From assembly GCA_963854835.1 (NCBI GenBank), contig OY978528.1:52796508-52860507 (forward strand): a stretch of DNA of 64,000 bases. The letters run 5' to 3'. Position 1 is the stretch's first letter. Each line of letters begins with the position of its first letter. The notes under the pieces were generated by a model. The model was given only the letters and a program-made list of their open reading frames with translations, ran no database searches and was not told the DNA's origin. A program made the position numbers and the translations under genes. Source of the DNA: Megamerina dolium. Its lineage: Eukaryota > Arthropoda > Insecta > Diptera > Megamerinidae. Shown here piece by piece: positions 46,596-58,580 of this stretch.

Positions 46596-47937
46596 TACTA
46601 TACCTGAAGCTTTTGTATTATGTATCGCTAATATCATAGAATATAAAATTGAAAGTCATAAATATATACGTTTCTACTCTACTCTTTCTCTATGTCTTGT
46701 CAAATAATAACTATATAGTAATAAACTACAAAATATGTAAATAATTTTCGTTGTTTTTTTTTTTGTCTTTTGTTATTTAATTTTTTGCTGACAATGACAA
46801 CTATCCACGGCGACCAATAACTACATACATATGTATATATATAGTTGAACATTGGCAAACGAAACAACCAAACTGAAACGAATTGAAATGAACTGGTACG
46901 CTCGCTTTTCATATTTTGTCTGCCCTTTTCTGTTGTGCCACATACACGTACTGATACTCGTATATAGTAAAACCAACAATCGAATTGAAATCGAATGGGA
47001 TTTTATTTGGTTGGCTCGTTTGTTTGTTTTTTGGAATGATGTTGGGTGAGGAGGTGAATATAAGTATAAGTACATATATACAGTGGCGTTGTGGCGTCCA
47101 ACAAAGTCACCAATAATAACAACAACGACCAAAATAAAAACGAACAATTTATTATGTACTTTTAGTTTGTTTTTCCAAAAATGTTCCTTTTCATTTTTCC
47201 AGTTTTTTTTGATTTTTACAAAAGCCATGCCATGTTGCCGCAAGTGGCATTTGAAGTTATGGTGACATTTTTTTTCCAGTTTTGTACAATTTTTCTGTTT
47301 GTATTTTTTGTTTGTTTTTTATCCTCTGTTTGTACATAATTCCTGCTTTAGAGTGCATTCAGAAAAAAAATAATGTAGGAACAAGTAGAAAAAAAAATGC
47401 GTCTCGCTGTATTATTGTTGCGGTTACAAGTTGCATGTATGCACATACATATATTCATTTTCATTTTAGTTTTTTCTATTGTATGAAGAGTACAGTATAA
47501 TAACTAACTATTATAATTTCAACTACAAGAAGCAAGGTGCGCTACAAAAAGTAGCATTGCCAGTGAATACATAATGTGAAAATGGCTTAGTCACTTGCTC
47601 TCGTGATATGTTTCCGCCATAGCAGCAAGTGACAAAGTTTAAATTTTGTAATTTTTGTTTGTTTCTCTTCCATTCCCCCCTTCCACACTCCAATGGACAA
47701 TCCAATCTAATCTTGCAACCTTTTCAAATTTGCATGTTAATTGAAAATTATTAACAATTGTTATAAGCTTAACACTTGACTCAGAGATAATGTTGCAATA
47801 CTCCACACATACAATGGTCATATCGACGTCTGATCATGGCAGTTGTTATGATATTGTCTTACTGTAGTCAAAAGATTAGCATTAGCATGAAATGGAAAGT
47901 ATGGAAAGTAACTAGGTATCAATATATATCAATACAT
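46596..47937. other. AT-rich non-coding stretch
   Basis: I see no gene here. A TACTCGTA octamer lies at 46955. The antisense 140-codon frame at 46821-47243 has no recognisable domain. Confidence 0.5.
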
Positions 47938-47939
47938 AC

Positions 47940-47981
<42 letters not shown>

Positions 47982-47991
47982 ATATATATAT

Positions 47992-48053
<62 letters not shown>
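47938..48053. repeat. (TA)n microsatellite with interruptions
   Basis: This is TA dinucleotide sequence with short breaks (CTATATATATATAGAT near 47980). It lies about 50 bp from the mariner relic at 48105. Confidence 0.97.
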
Positions 48054-48056
<3 letters not shown>

Positions 48057-48104
48057 ATAAGGTCTAGTAAGGTATAAGGTCTAGTTAGAATGATCCAATT
48101 TAGG

Positions 48105-48790
48105 TAATACCGTTTTGTTCAATAACTTGTTTCCAATAACTTGTTTCCATGAAGGTAATTTCATAATGCTACTCTCATAGAAACCCTCGTCCCTATTGGA
48201 AAAAAACTAGAACAGTTGATTTTCACAAGCTTCTTTTGCGGCGAATTATCACCAGCATAATCATTCGCCATAGACAGGAACGGACTATAAGGTGGATGCA
48301 TAAGACTTCCTTCAGACGGTCCAATTGTTGTCCGAATTAAGAGTTTGGCCATAGGGGAGCAGCTCATAGTAGATGATTCTCTTCCAATCCCACCAATCAC
48401 ATGGCAAAACCTTCCTGACCGTCAATCCTGGCTTGGCCACCGTTTGCGCCGGCTTACCGCAGTTCGACCAACACCGTTTTCGCTTGACATTGTCGTTATT
48501 GACCCACTTTTCTTGGGTCGATTTTGTTGCGATTCAGCAGCGATTCGAGATGGAAGTTCGAGCTACTTTTTTTATAAAGCCTTAATTTAATGGTTCCAAA
48601 AGGTTTTTTGTGCAATGTTTAGCTCCTGGGCTATAGAAACAGAGCTTACATGATGGTCAGACTCGACGATTTCCATTATTTTATCGATATTTTCGACAAT
48701 GGCCTTCCAGAGTGTTTCAGCTGGAAGCTAGTGATTGCCGATTAGCTCGATGATGAGGTACACTTGCCTTTAGATATTATTGGCACGTTG
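48105..48790 (-). pseudogene. mariner (irritans-like) transposase relic, C-terminal two thirds
   Basis: On the minus strand from 48700 it reads ENIDKIMEIVESDHHVSSVS, IAQELNIAQKTFWNH, then EKWVNNDNVKRKRCWSNCGK, AQTVAKPGLTVRKVLP and WWDWKRIIYYELLPYGQTLN. It then jumps to MHPPYSPFLSMANDYAGDN and ends LPSWKQVIGNKLL-like. The first catalytic block TGDEKW has lost its Asp (now STQEKW). The block with the second Asp is deleted, and SPDLAPSDYHLF is shortened to SPFL, so the third Asp is also gone. A 14-bp tandem duplication (GGAAACAAGTTATT) lies near the 3' end. It is clearly inactive. Confidence 0.85.
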
Positions 48791-49429
48791 GACTTTTTCT
48801 TGCTCGAAACAGAAATTGAACTTTATACACTAATTTTCTTTCTTTTATTTGCACTGGACGTATGTATATAGGGAACGAATATGTAAATACATATGTTTTA
48901 TATGACTCGATGGTTTGACTCTTGTTATATTTCAATTTAATATTCGATTTATGTCGATATATTTATACAAATCTGATTTATTATTTACTTAGATTAAATG
49001 ATAAGAAAATTCGTTGATTTTTGCAAATTACACAAGAAACACCGCAAAGTTGAAAAAAATTGGATTTCACATACGACTGACTGATGTATATGCCACTGAT
49101 TTTAACACACACTTTTCTTTATTTATTTATTTTATAATTTTAATTTACGTGTAAATAAAATACTTTAATTACATGAGAAATGAGAGGTTTTAGTGAGAAA
49201 AATAATTTTACTTTAAAAAAAAAAGAAATGCGCGCACTCCTCGGGAAAAAAACCAATTGAAATTATGTTTATTTATGGGAAAAAACGAATGTAAAGGGAA
49301 AACGAGAATGCAATAGGTGGAATAAACAGATGAGCGAATGGAATTGATTGGAAGGAATAGGAATAGGGATAAAGTGAACATGGAATAATAAGCAGATCGA
49401 TAGGGTTGCCAGACCATCCATCCACTCAT
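48791..49429. other. AT-rich stretch between two mariner parts
   Basis: No gene. It may be sequence inserted into a mariner whose N-terminal part is at 49430-49690 and whose remainder is at 48105-48790. Confidence 0.4.
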
Positions 49430-49690
49430 TTACTCCAGTTCACTTTGGGAGTGCGCGTATCTTTTGCTGGCGTAGACACAGAGCGTGGTGCATCTTTGAC
49501 ATCAAAATTACCGAAACGGAATCGATGAATCCAAAATTGAACGTGATTAGCTGTTACAGTATCAGGATCATAAACACTATTCACATATTTAGCCGTCTGG
49601 CTTCCGTTTTCGCCTTTATCGAAGAAAAACTGTAAAATATGTGCGTATTTTCTCTTTACTGGTGTCCACCTTTGACGCGTGCTCAAACAA
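49430..49690 (-). pseudogene. mariner N-terminal fragment
   Basis: An 86-codon frame on the minus strand has the first DNA-binding domain of an irritans-like mariner: HILQFFFDKGENGSQTAKYV, the YDPDTVTANHVQFWIHRFR stretch, and FGNFDVKDAPRS, after which relatives have GRP. The sequence departs from the family exactly there. The next expected block (SGRPxxENxDKIM) is at 48720-48690 on the same strand, so both could be one split copy. Confidence 0.8.
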
Positions 49691-51914
49691 TACTGAGTGA
49701 AGCAATCACAAAACCTGCCTGAAAAGTTTATTTAGTAAGAAATCCTATCTTTCTAACGCCATCTATCATAACCAGATTGCACGTATATAACGTGAGATAC
49801 AGATTACTAAAGCCATCTATTGCAAAATAATGGATTTATTTTTATAATGATATAATGGATTTGTGCAAAAATATCTGGCCAAGCTTCTCTATATTATCTA
49901 GCTATCCTGCGGATTGAATTCTTCTCTTGGTTCTGTTTAATAATGTTCAGATGAATAATAATGTGCAAAGTTGCATCATCTCTAGGGCAACAGTGTCTCA
50001 TTGCTTTACTAAGTATATAGTTATCTGAAAATTATCTTACCGACATCTTATCACAATAGTCGATGAAATGCGGGGGAAAAATGTAACGAAAGCACTTAAA
50101 CTGGACTGCAAACAATCTCTATCGAATCTTTAAGAGATACAGTATATGAATAGTAGTCAAAATATCAATTGGATATAAGCACATTGTGAGAAATAATTTC
50201 TACCGAAGCGTAGACAGTGCCAAATTTTTGATCGTAATGAAATCGGTTTTCTATGCTTGATGTGGAAAGAAGTCTAAGAAAGTTGTATGATTATAGCGAG
50301 TAGTTGAAGAGTTGGTTGATCTGATTAATCACAGCCAAGATTTTGTTATTCACTGGGGTAAAGATATTTGGGGACTTTGCTAAAATGTGTCTAAGTTGAA
50401 TGTAAATTCTGGAGCTTGCACTATCAACATACAACTTGCTTTGATTTTTGCAATACTTCCTCGTTTGTAAGCAAGTAAGAAAGATTCGAAAAGGCCTACG
50501 AACAATTCAACCAAATATTTCTATAGTGAAATAGTACAAGTAATTACTTTCATAGAGAACCTTCCATAGAGCTTCTGCACGTAAGTGGAATCCAAATAAA
50601 CAGATATGGTCGGCCGCGAAAATGAATTTCTTCTTGGCACTTTAACAAACGCGAAATTGAATTAAATCCGCATTAATCAATTGTGACTTTCTCCACTATG
50701 AATTCAAGCCACTAATTTTTTTTTAAGACCTGCTGTTTCGATCTAGACGCGATAAGGTTTATAATAAAGATATTAGCAAATGTTATAAAGCCTAGCCGAC
50801 CAAGAGTTGCACAATGTGCAGTTTGCCTTTGTGTTTTCACACCAACGATAACGATGTGTAAGTACGCTTCTCGCTTCTCACTTGACGCTTCTTTTGACGC
50901 AGCAAAACTGTTGCGCAGGTTTGAAAAAAAAAACAGTGAACACAAAAGTAAACGACAATATGATGCAATGCTTGGTCATCATTTCACAGTGTATAGCTTT
51001 AATAAAGCCACTGTAGAAGCACGTACTCTATTTGACACACACACAGTTATGCAAATGTTTTAGTATTCGAGTAGGCGGCATTGTTATAAAGGTTTAAAAG
51101 ACCAGTAGCAGAATACCGAAGACCTTTGCCATTGTATGCCTTTTGAAAGTACTTCATTATGTGTTCGCATTACTTTTACAGGCCTTCAGTGGTCGGTAGT
51201 TGAATATTGTTAAATATGTACATTAGGCCGTACCACCTTACAGAGGAAAACAAAGGGCGCCGTACACCCCCTAATATGAAGAAGTTTTGCAAGGCAATTC
51301 CAAAAAAAAATCTTGTTTTTTTTTGGCCGAACGTAGGGGTCGCCTTTTTACATTTTCAGTCGGATTTTGAAGTGTGATATATCGATGTTTTTGTCTCAAA
51401 TAGATACATCTATTTCTTTCAAAGATCATTGACTTCAAGTACCCCGTTCTAATACTTACCCACCAAAACTCAGTTCCTACTACCCTAATGTACCACCCTA
51501 ATAACAGTAAATTACAGTTCGCAAGAAATCATTAAACCTTTACAAAAGAAATATTGCGATTATTCCAGTCGAATTATTTTAAACTTATTTTTAAAATTTC
51601 TGTTGACGTATATATGTAGGTGACAATTTTTTTTTTAAATTTTCCGGTAGGTATAACATACTAAATAATCTCTAATTGATTCTTCCCAATGAAGTCCATC
51701 TCTCAATTGAAAGTGAATTGAATTCCAAGAGTAAGAATTTTCCACGAAAAAGCTTCAGAGAGAGCCTTTAAAATCTCATATAAGTTTTCTGATGACAAAC
51801 GAGATGCTAAAATTATATTATAATACAAAAGTTCCTATTTAAATTTACTGTGCATTTTAAATCTGCTATTGCTGCTGCTAATTATTACGTTAATTATCAC
51901 ATAATTGGCCCTCT
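49691..51914. other. Unassigned non-coding stretch
   Basis: I see no gene I can support. Around 50740-51060 the composition is more balanced, with a 70-codon frame (50854-51063) and a GTAAGTAC word at 50856 like a splice donor, but no homologous match. 51200-51500 has CCACC/CCCTAC-rich words of unknown origin. Confidence 0.35.
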
Positions 51915-51918
51915 TAAA

Positions 51919-52229
51919 GATCTCTCTCAAAACGACACAACGAAATCAAATAAAATTGAATATAGTAAAACATACAAAAAAGAAATCGCTTTAGGATCAC
52001 TAAAGATCACTTATGCAATAACAGGCAAAGATCACTAATCAATATGCAGCTTGCCGGTCAGCGATCAATGCATGATCATTGCTTCTGCTTCATGTTTTTG
52101 ATTTCTCTTTTCTAGATTGGTTTTCTTTTCTTGTGTGTGTTTTTTTTTTGCCATGTTGTCAGCGGTGATGGTCTTTTGCTGATAATTTGCATTCGATTTG
52201 CGATTATTGTCGTACGTTTTGATGCGATC
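51919..52229. other. GATC-rich cluster
   Basis: GATC occurs at 51919, 51995, 52005, 52030, 52063, 52073 and 52226. Three of these are RGATCACT. The context is AT-rich, where about one would be expected. It might be a binding-site cluster or chance. Confidence 0.3.
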
Positions 52230-53084
52230 GATGTGAAGCTTATATTGATAGCGTCGTCATTTTCTCATTGTGCATGCATATTATTGTAAAACGAGAATAT
52301 GTGCGTGTTTGTGTGAGATATTTACCATTCAGCATATATGTACATCGTAAAGGAGTAATCCAAGGGAGTGAGAGAGAGCGGGTACCTTTATTTCCTACAT
52401 TATCGTTGGAATTAAGAAAATTGCAGATGCTAATTTTTTTTTTTTTTGGTTTATTTGCACTCCCTCATTTAAAGATCTTTCAAAGAAGCCGAAAGTAGCC
52501 AGAAGATTGACGTAAAATTCACACAGATTTTTATCTTTAATAAATATGATGACATCTGATAGGATTACGATAAGGATAACGATATAGAGGTATACTATAG
52601 ACTGGCTGATGGAAGGGTTAATAAATTTACTTCTTATATTCATCCAAGCATATGCAGTTGTAAAGGTACTTTTAAAGGGATGCTTTTAGCTGATTTCAAA
52701 ACAACAGCGACAAAAACAGAATGATCGTTGAAAATAATTATGACACCTGCTAACATCGAGCACGGCGAACTTGAACAACAATAAGCGAATAAAGGGAAAT
52801 AAGTACTTTTTCATTTTTTGTAGTATTAATTGAATTAAACATTTTTTTTTTACCTATAATGCATATTGAATTGTCAGAGGGTAAATTAACGGTCAGCCAG
52901 ATCTTATTTATTATTTCGTCCTTCATTTGGCGAACATGCATATGAAGTAGGTTAATTTGTGTGTACACAAATGAGTGTATTTTATTAAATTGCGCTTCCT
53001 ATGAGCACTGTTGTTGGTCAGGGAACAAATTCAAGTTGGCTTGCCCCAATATAAAAGCGCATCCACCGGTATTTAACGATAGAG
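52230..53084. other. AT-rich non-coding stretch
   Basis: I see no gene or recognised repeat here. T runs lie at about 52435 and 52845. Confidence 0.5.
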
Positions 53085-53770
53085 TTATCTAAAAGTTATT
53101 CTTTGGTTAGAAATAATATAGTCTCGTTTTAGTTCAATACATTTTGTCCAACGATTCTGCAAAAGTTTGATGCCCTTTAAATAATATACTTTGTAGAGGC
53201 CATCAAAATACGAATTTGTTTCCACCAAACTATATCTTCAAGTTTGAATAATAATTTTTGTAAAGAGCTAAATCTGGAGAATATGATGGATGAAGAACTA
53301 AATTGTAGAACAATTCACATAATTTTACCATTCTGATGGCCTTGTTGGAAGAGCAGTTTTTTTTCTTCTCCAAATGCAATCGATCTTCTTTTAAATGGCT
53401 CTAACAGCCTTCTGTAATTGTTTTGTACTTCTCAAGGAAATGAATATGAATTGATACAAGCAAATCCAAAAAAAAAAAAAAAAATAGTCGACGAAATTGG
53501 AACCTCCACAAACAGTTTCACAGTTTATTGATTTTCGGCATGTTGATGGCCTTATGTTTAGTCCACGGCTATGAAAAGGCGTATAAATAAATCCGGGTTG
53601 ATTATATCCAAGCAGTCCTTTAAAATGGTCATACGATTATGCTTTTGTCTGTTTGTTGTAATTAAAATTGGCGCCCTTCCTCCAGGGAATTTGGCTATTC
53701 TCAAATATCTATACACTATACTATCTCCTCACTCAATTGAGCTGCCTACAGCTTAAGCAATCTAGTGCAA
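53085..53770 (-). pseudogene. mariner transposase relic with all catalytic blocks lost
   Basis: On the minus strand the blocks appear in order across frames: CLDIINPDLFIRLFIAVD followed by stops where relatives have ETWxHH (about 53640-53570); a decayed LQKAVRAI and KKKTALPTRPSE block where the HQDNAP motif is expected (about 53400-53340); LHPSYSPDLALYKNYYSNLK (about 53310-53260), where PSD has become LYK; and ETNSYFDGLYKVYYLKGIKL and QNRWTKCIELKRDY at the end (about 53220-53110). It is a distinct, old mariner lineage. A poly(A)-type run at 53468-53484 breaks the middle. Confidence 0.75.
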
Positions 53771-54339
53771 CTTAGTCGATGCTCATTCTAATGTGTTGAA
53801 TCCTCTTGGACACTCTGTACGATTCATTTAATATTTTATTGTAGACATCGAAATTGCATCTTTCCCGTAGTCGACTTTCAATTTAGTGTTGATCTCAGTG
53901 TTTGGTTTCCTTATCAACAAGAAAGGTAGAAAGGCAAAGTTGTTCTTTTTGAATGCCTATCGAATATATACTTAGCCAAATATATAGCACATCTGATTGA
54001 AAATTTGATAGCTATTATTTTAAGTATAATTTACATGATAAACTAAATACTATCTATTGCCTAGACCGACTACTTACTTATAGAACAACTAGTAAACGTG
54101 TGTAGAAAAGTAGGACTTCCTTGTAAAAGTAAGACGTAGATCCTTACTGAAAATTGAAGAACATTTTCTAATCTCGTTTTATTTAAATGAATTCTCGAAA
54201 GTACAATATTAGTTTATTGTCAAACGAATTAATGCCGACACGTACTCTGCGAAATGTACGTACTCTATTGCATGCAATTAGCACAATTATTGCTCATTCA
54301 GTAGAAGGTCGTATACCCTAGCTACATTTTCGCGCAGGA
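53771..54339. other. AT-rich non-coding stretch
   Basis: No gene. The part from 54180 may be the decayed front of the transposase that follows. Confidence 0.4.
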
Positions 54340-54775
54340 CGTACTCGTGATGCATTTTTTGAAAATGCCGAAGAAGAATCAGTGAATGGTGAACGTTATA
54401 TTGACATGCTTACCGGTTTTTTACGGCCAAAAATTAATGAATTTGATGCTAATGACATACCAGCAGTGCAACACTTCATTTATTGGCAATCAAATTTGGT
54501 TATCACATTATTTTAAGAAATTCCGAAGTTCCGAAATTCCAAGAAGCAGCGATCTAACACCTTTGGATTATTTTTATGAGACTTTTTTGAAAGGTAAAGT
54601 GTATACTAATAATCTACAAACAATTCAAGATCTTAATATCAACATTCGAGCTGAAATTGAGTGTCTTCTCTTGTCATATGTTCGACATGAATTCAGAAGA
54701 AATGAAGTAATGCCGAAAGATGTAAGTATATATGAATTAAGATTTTCGACTTCATTGCAAAAATTAGTGCAATAA
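54340..54775 (+). pseudogene. Transposase relic of the TPLDYFLW type
   Basis: It reads FFENAEEESVNGERYIDMLT (about 54357-54413), FLRPKINEFDANDIPAVQHF, and, in a shifted frame, DLTPLDYFYETFLKGKVYTN (about 54556) and NLQTIQDLNINIRAEIECLL. Relatives have WFQQDGATxHT after NDI, and here that block with the second catalytic Asp is altered to PAVQHFIY. The third Asp in TPLD is kept. The N-terminal third is not recognisable. Confidence 0.78.
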
Positions 54776-56559
54776 GATTTAAATGATATTTTACAATAAT
54801 TGTAATTTCGACATTATTAGCTAATGTCGAAAGAAATTGTTTCCATATAAAAAGGATTATTTCGACATTATTGCACAAAATTTTCAGCATTAATTCGTTC
54901 GATATTAATATAGTAAAATACCACATATTAACATTTATATCGTTGCAAAACAAAAAAAAAAACAATTTAATTAACCCACATTTATTTTAATGAAAATTGC
55001 GCAATTAATTGTCATGCTACATATATATAAACATATGTATGTATGTATATATGTCGTACTTGCTGTATGCATTCTATATGTATATATACGAATATACATT
55101 TTAAGAATAATCTCGTGCAATATACTTTTGAAGGTATTACAATACAATCCATATTTTATCACGGGTAACAATTACCAACAACAACAACAACAACAACAAT
55201 ATTGATAACAAGAACAACAGCAACAACAACTAATTAAATATATTTATTTACTCTTATCCGAAAAACTATTGACAGCATGCAACATGTAACTGTTGCTATA
55301 CATAGTTACTCGTATAGCAGCTATTGATAATTGTAATGGACTATACACTACTGGTATTGCCATGTATTTTATTTTGATCTTTATTTTTGGAATTTTGCCA
55401 CTAATTACACATACTTTAAAAATAATAATTAATGCAGATAAACATTTTAAGCACTACATATGGATCAGTGCACGCCATGCATATTGTAAATATGCATAGG
55501 ACATGACATGTCGGCATTTGCAGACCAAAAGAATTTTATTCAGCAGGAGTATGCATGTAAGTATTTCATTAAAAGCATAACATTTTATTTTAAAAAATAT
55601 ATATCAATAAAAATGTATATAGCAAATGAAAAAGTATGTCACTAAGGTATTTTCTTCAGTTTTCTGTTTTGGCATTTACTTACATATGTTTTATCAATTT
55701 GGATATTAATGTTCATGTGTTGCTAATAAATTGTCTCATTTATGGCACAATTATGAGAAATATGATTTAAATTTGTGTTTTGCATTATTATTATTATGCT
55801 TTTGTTATTAGAATTATATCGATTTCGCGTATCAAAACGCACGTATATATGAAAATTAATGTCTGGTGCCAGCAAAGCAAACTTTCAAGCGGTTCAGGTA
55901 TTATAGACTGATTGCGATCGATTGTTAGTTTTATCTGCGTGGACTGGCTTTATTTCATATTCTGGTTTTATTTCATATTCGATAGCGCTAATTAGAAGTA
56001 TCGAGCTCAATATGATCAGCCATTAGGTCGGCGATGCTTGAATACCAGATTTTATCAACCATTGGATTCTGCCTCTTTGACCGTTGCGCTTGTTTGTTAT
56101 TGAAAGAGGTATGATAGGATCTGCTCCATTTGCTAGTATTGGGGTGTTTTTCTTAATTGGTTTGATTAGTCTTGAATTCAGCTCTCTTTTTTCTTTGCAA
56201 TCCTTGTCCATCAGCATTGCCTTATCTCGTTTTTTCACCTAAGAGAAAAATTCTAGTTTCTGTTGGAATTCCTCTGTAGACATCATCAGTGACTGAGGTC
56301 TTTTGATTGATTATACTACTGCAGGGCAATCTTATTGAACTTTTAATCTATATCCATCGCATTTCGTTAAAAGTCAGACACCATGGTAAAAATGTAACTC
56401 TTCACATCGTATCGGACGGTCTCTGGATGTGAAAGTTGCGGTTTTATGACTATAAATTAATCTGTAATTATCACTTATTTTTTTTTTTTTTTTGTAACCA
56501 AAACAATCAACCTCGGCCACCAGTTAACAAGAACAAAAAGAAAAGACAAAGAAATATTA
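54776..56559. other. Non-coding stretch with simple repeats
   Basis: A small inverted repeat, TTCGACATT...AATGTCGAA, lies at 54807-54832. (CAA)n is at about 55177-55230. TACTCGTA is at 55307. A T run lies at about 56477-56494. The rest is AT-rich without a recognisable gene. Confidence 0.5.
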
Positions 56560-57290
56560 TTGGAATACATTTTTATTTTATTTTAATCTGTAAGATAAAT
56601 TCAAGGCACTTATTTTTTAAATATGATTTCGGCAATATATTCGCCACGGCTTTGAGTTACGTGCTCCATTCGATCAGTCCAATTTTTTAGGAAATTTTCC
56701 AATAAATCTGGTCGTATTTCATCAATAGTGGCTTGAATATTGGCTTCCAATGCTTCAACAATTGCTGGTTTATCCGTATAAACCAGTAACTTAACATAGC
56801 GTCATAAAAAGTAGTCAAGAAGCGTTAAATTGCAAACGATGAGCCCAATTAATAGGTCTACCTCTGGAAAGAAAATTGTCACCAAATTGATTTTGCAATA
56901 ACTCGATTACTGCACGCGCTATATGACTTTAGGCCCCATATTGTTGAAACCAAATGCCATCGATGTTTAGCTGATCAATTTGCGGAAACAATAAACAGTA
57001 AGTATGGCTCGATAACACTTGCCATTCACCGTAACGGCAGCTCCATTCTCATCTCGAAAGAAATAAGGACCGATGATGCCACCAGCGTGTAAACAGTCAA
57101 TGAACAGACAATGAACAGTCAATGAACAGACAATGAACAGTCAATTTTAATGGTGATTTAATGACAGCTTGAGGATTGTCTTCTCTCCCAATACAGTAAT
57201 TTTGTTTATTAACGTAACCGATCAAGCAGAAATTATGCCGACCATTTAATAGACGAATTGCTGCATGACCTTAGCGAACAGAATTATCTT
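56560..57290 (-). pseudogene. Transposase relic of the TPLDYFLW type, catalytic Asp to Tyr
   Basis: On the minus strand from about 57290 it reads LIGYVNKQNY (the block after the first Asp), a divergent stretch, GGIIGPYFFRDENGAAVTVN, GKCYRAI, DGIWFQQYGA (about 56950, normally WFQQDGA), ARAVIELLQNQFGDNFLSRG, RPINWAH, then YVKLLVYTDKPAIVEALEAN. The second catalytic Asp is Tyr. A short tandem duplication (AACAGTCAATG, AACAGACAATG, about 57090-57145) lies upstream of GGIIGPYF. A stop and several frameshifts confirm decay. Confidence 0.85.
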
Positions 57291-57633
57291 TTTTTTAAAT
57301 AAAATTCCACATGATGTAATGGAAAAATTTACTAAATATAAATGTCAACACAGTTTGACAATTCTCATCTGTCAAATCATAAATATCCCTATCGAAAAAT
57401 CGCACGCAGCGCAAAAAGAAAATACCCGATATTAGTGTTTCATTTAAAAGTGTGTAGTTGTCATTTTGTGCTCTGCAAAATAATGTTGGCTGACCTGACA
57501 CTGAACCTAAGATAAGTAAAGTTTCTAATTACTTCAAAAATTTAACAATTAATATTTTCTTTGCCCAAAATATATTTATTCTCTCTTTTCAGAATAAAAC
57601 AAACGAAAATTTCAGCCGATTTCTAGTGATATT
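57291..57633. other. Unassigned stretch
   Basis: A 68-codon antisense frame (57501-57295) has no recognisable domain. It may be 5' sequence of the relic above. Confidence 0.35.
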
Positions 57634-58580
57634 ATATTGTTCCGTTTTTATTTTGTGAACGTTTAATTCTACTCGAATCAATCTTGTTCGATCACTGGAT
57701 TCTGTCAATAATAATTACAACACTTATTTTGTATAACTATATATAGCAACAATTTATTTAATCAACTCTATTTACAATCAACTATCAACTATTTACAATA
57801 ATACTGTACTTGCTACTTTTGCCTCTGATACTGTATCAATGTTTGCGCGATTACTTTCGGATTCAATTGATTCCATTTGGAACACGACGACAATTGGCGC
57901 AATCGTCGACTTCAATCTATTTCTATTTTGACATGCAACATAATAAAATGTAAACAAAGAGCAGCGCTGAAAGAATCATATCTAGCTTCTTTTGTTTTTT
58001 GTTTTTATAAAATAAAAACAAAAGAAAGTACTAAAAATAAATTGATTTGTGAAATATTTAATGAAATTTATTGTTTTATTTTTGGAAAATGTAAAATAAA
58101 AAATTTAAATAAATTTTAATGAAATTTTAATGTTGCCATCACCAAATTCAGTTCCGTACTGTAGCAGATATCATCACAACTTTTGCTGCAGACGTCGTGT
58201 TGCAATGTTGCAACCGCAGTGAATCTGTTTACTACTTAATGGCAGCATGAAACGAATATCAACAAGAAAGAATAGGCGATAACTAGAACAAGTCAACGAA
58301 AAAGATTAAGAAAGATTATGTAGTGTTGCCACAGAGAATAAATATGTCCAGTTATTGACAAATGAAATCAATTTGACTTCGAAAGTGATAGAGGCAAAAT
58401 AACACCATCAAGTGATCGAGGCAACATCACGCGATAGCAAGTCAAATTAAAGAGTGATTGCAAATAGTTGATTAAATAAATTGCTGTTGGACATTGTTAG
58501 TAAAAAATAACGGAATCCCGTGATCGAACAAGGTTGTTTCGAATAGAATTAAGCGTTCACAAAGTAAAAACGTAATAATA
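57634..58580. mobile_element. Long inverted-arm (foldback-like) element
   Basis: The left arm (from 57641) and the inverse of the right arm (from about 58573) align over at least 150 bp. The paired words are TTTTGTGAACGTTTAATTCT / TTTGTGAACGCTTAATTCT, CTTGTTCGATCACTGGATTC / CTTGTTCGATCACGGGATTC, CAATTTATTTAATCAACT in both, and further in TTGCCTCTGATAC / TTGCCTCTATCAC and ATTGATTCCATTTG / ATTGATTTCATTTG. The arms may reach about 250 bp with gaps. The right arm holds a 26-bp direct repeat (AGTGATAGAGGCAAAATAAC and AGTGATCGAGGCAACATCAC). No transposase frame lies between the arms. The superfamily is unknown and the outer ends are uncertain by about 10 bp. Confidence 0.75.

Noticed and set aside
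46821..47243. 140-codon antisense open frame
   Set aside because: Low-complexity, no recognisable motif, and it spans A-rich simple sequence.
53571..53756. 61-codon frame with a secretion-like N-terminus
   Set aside because: It is antisense to a decayed mariner, whose blocks can be read on the minus strand.
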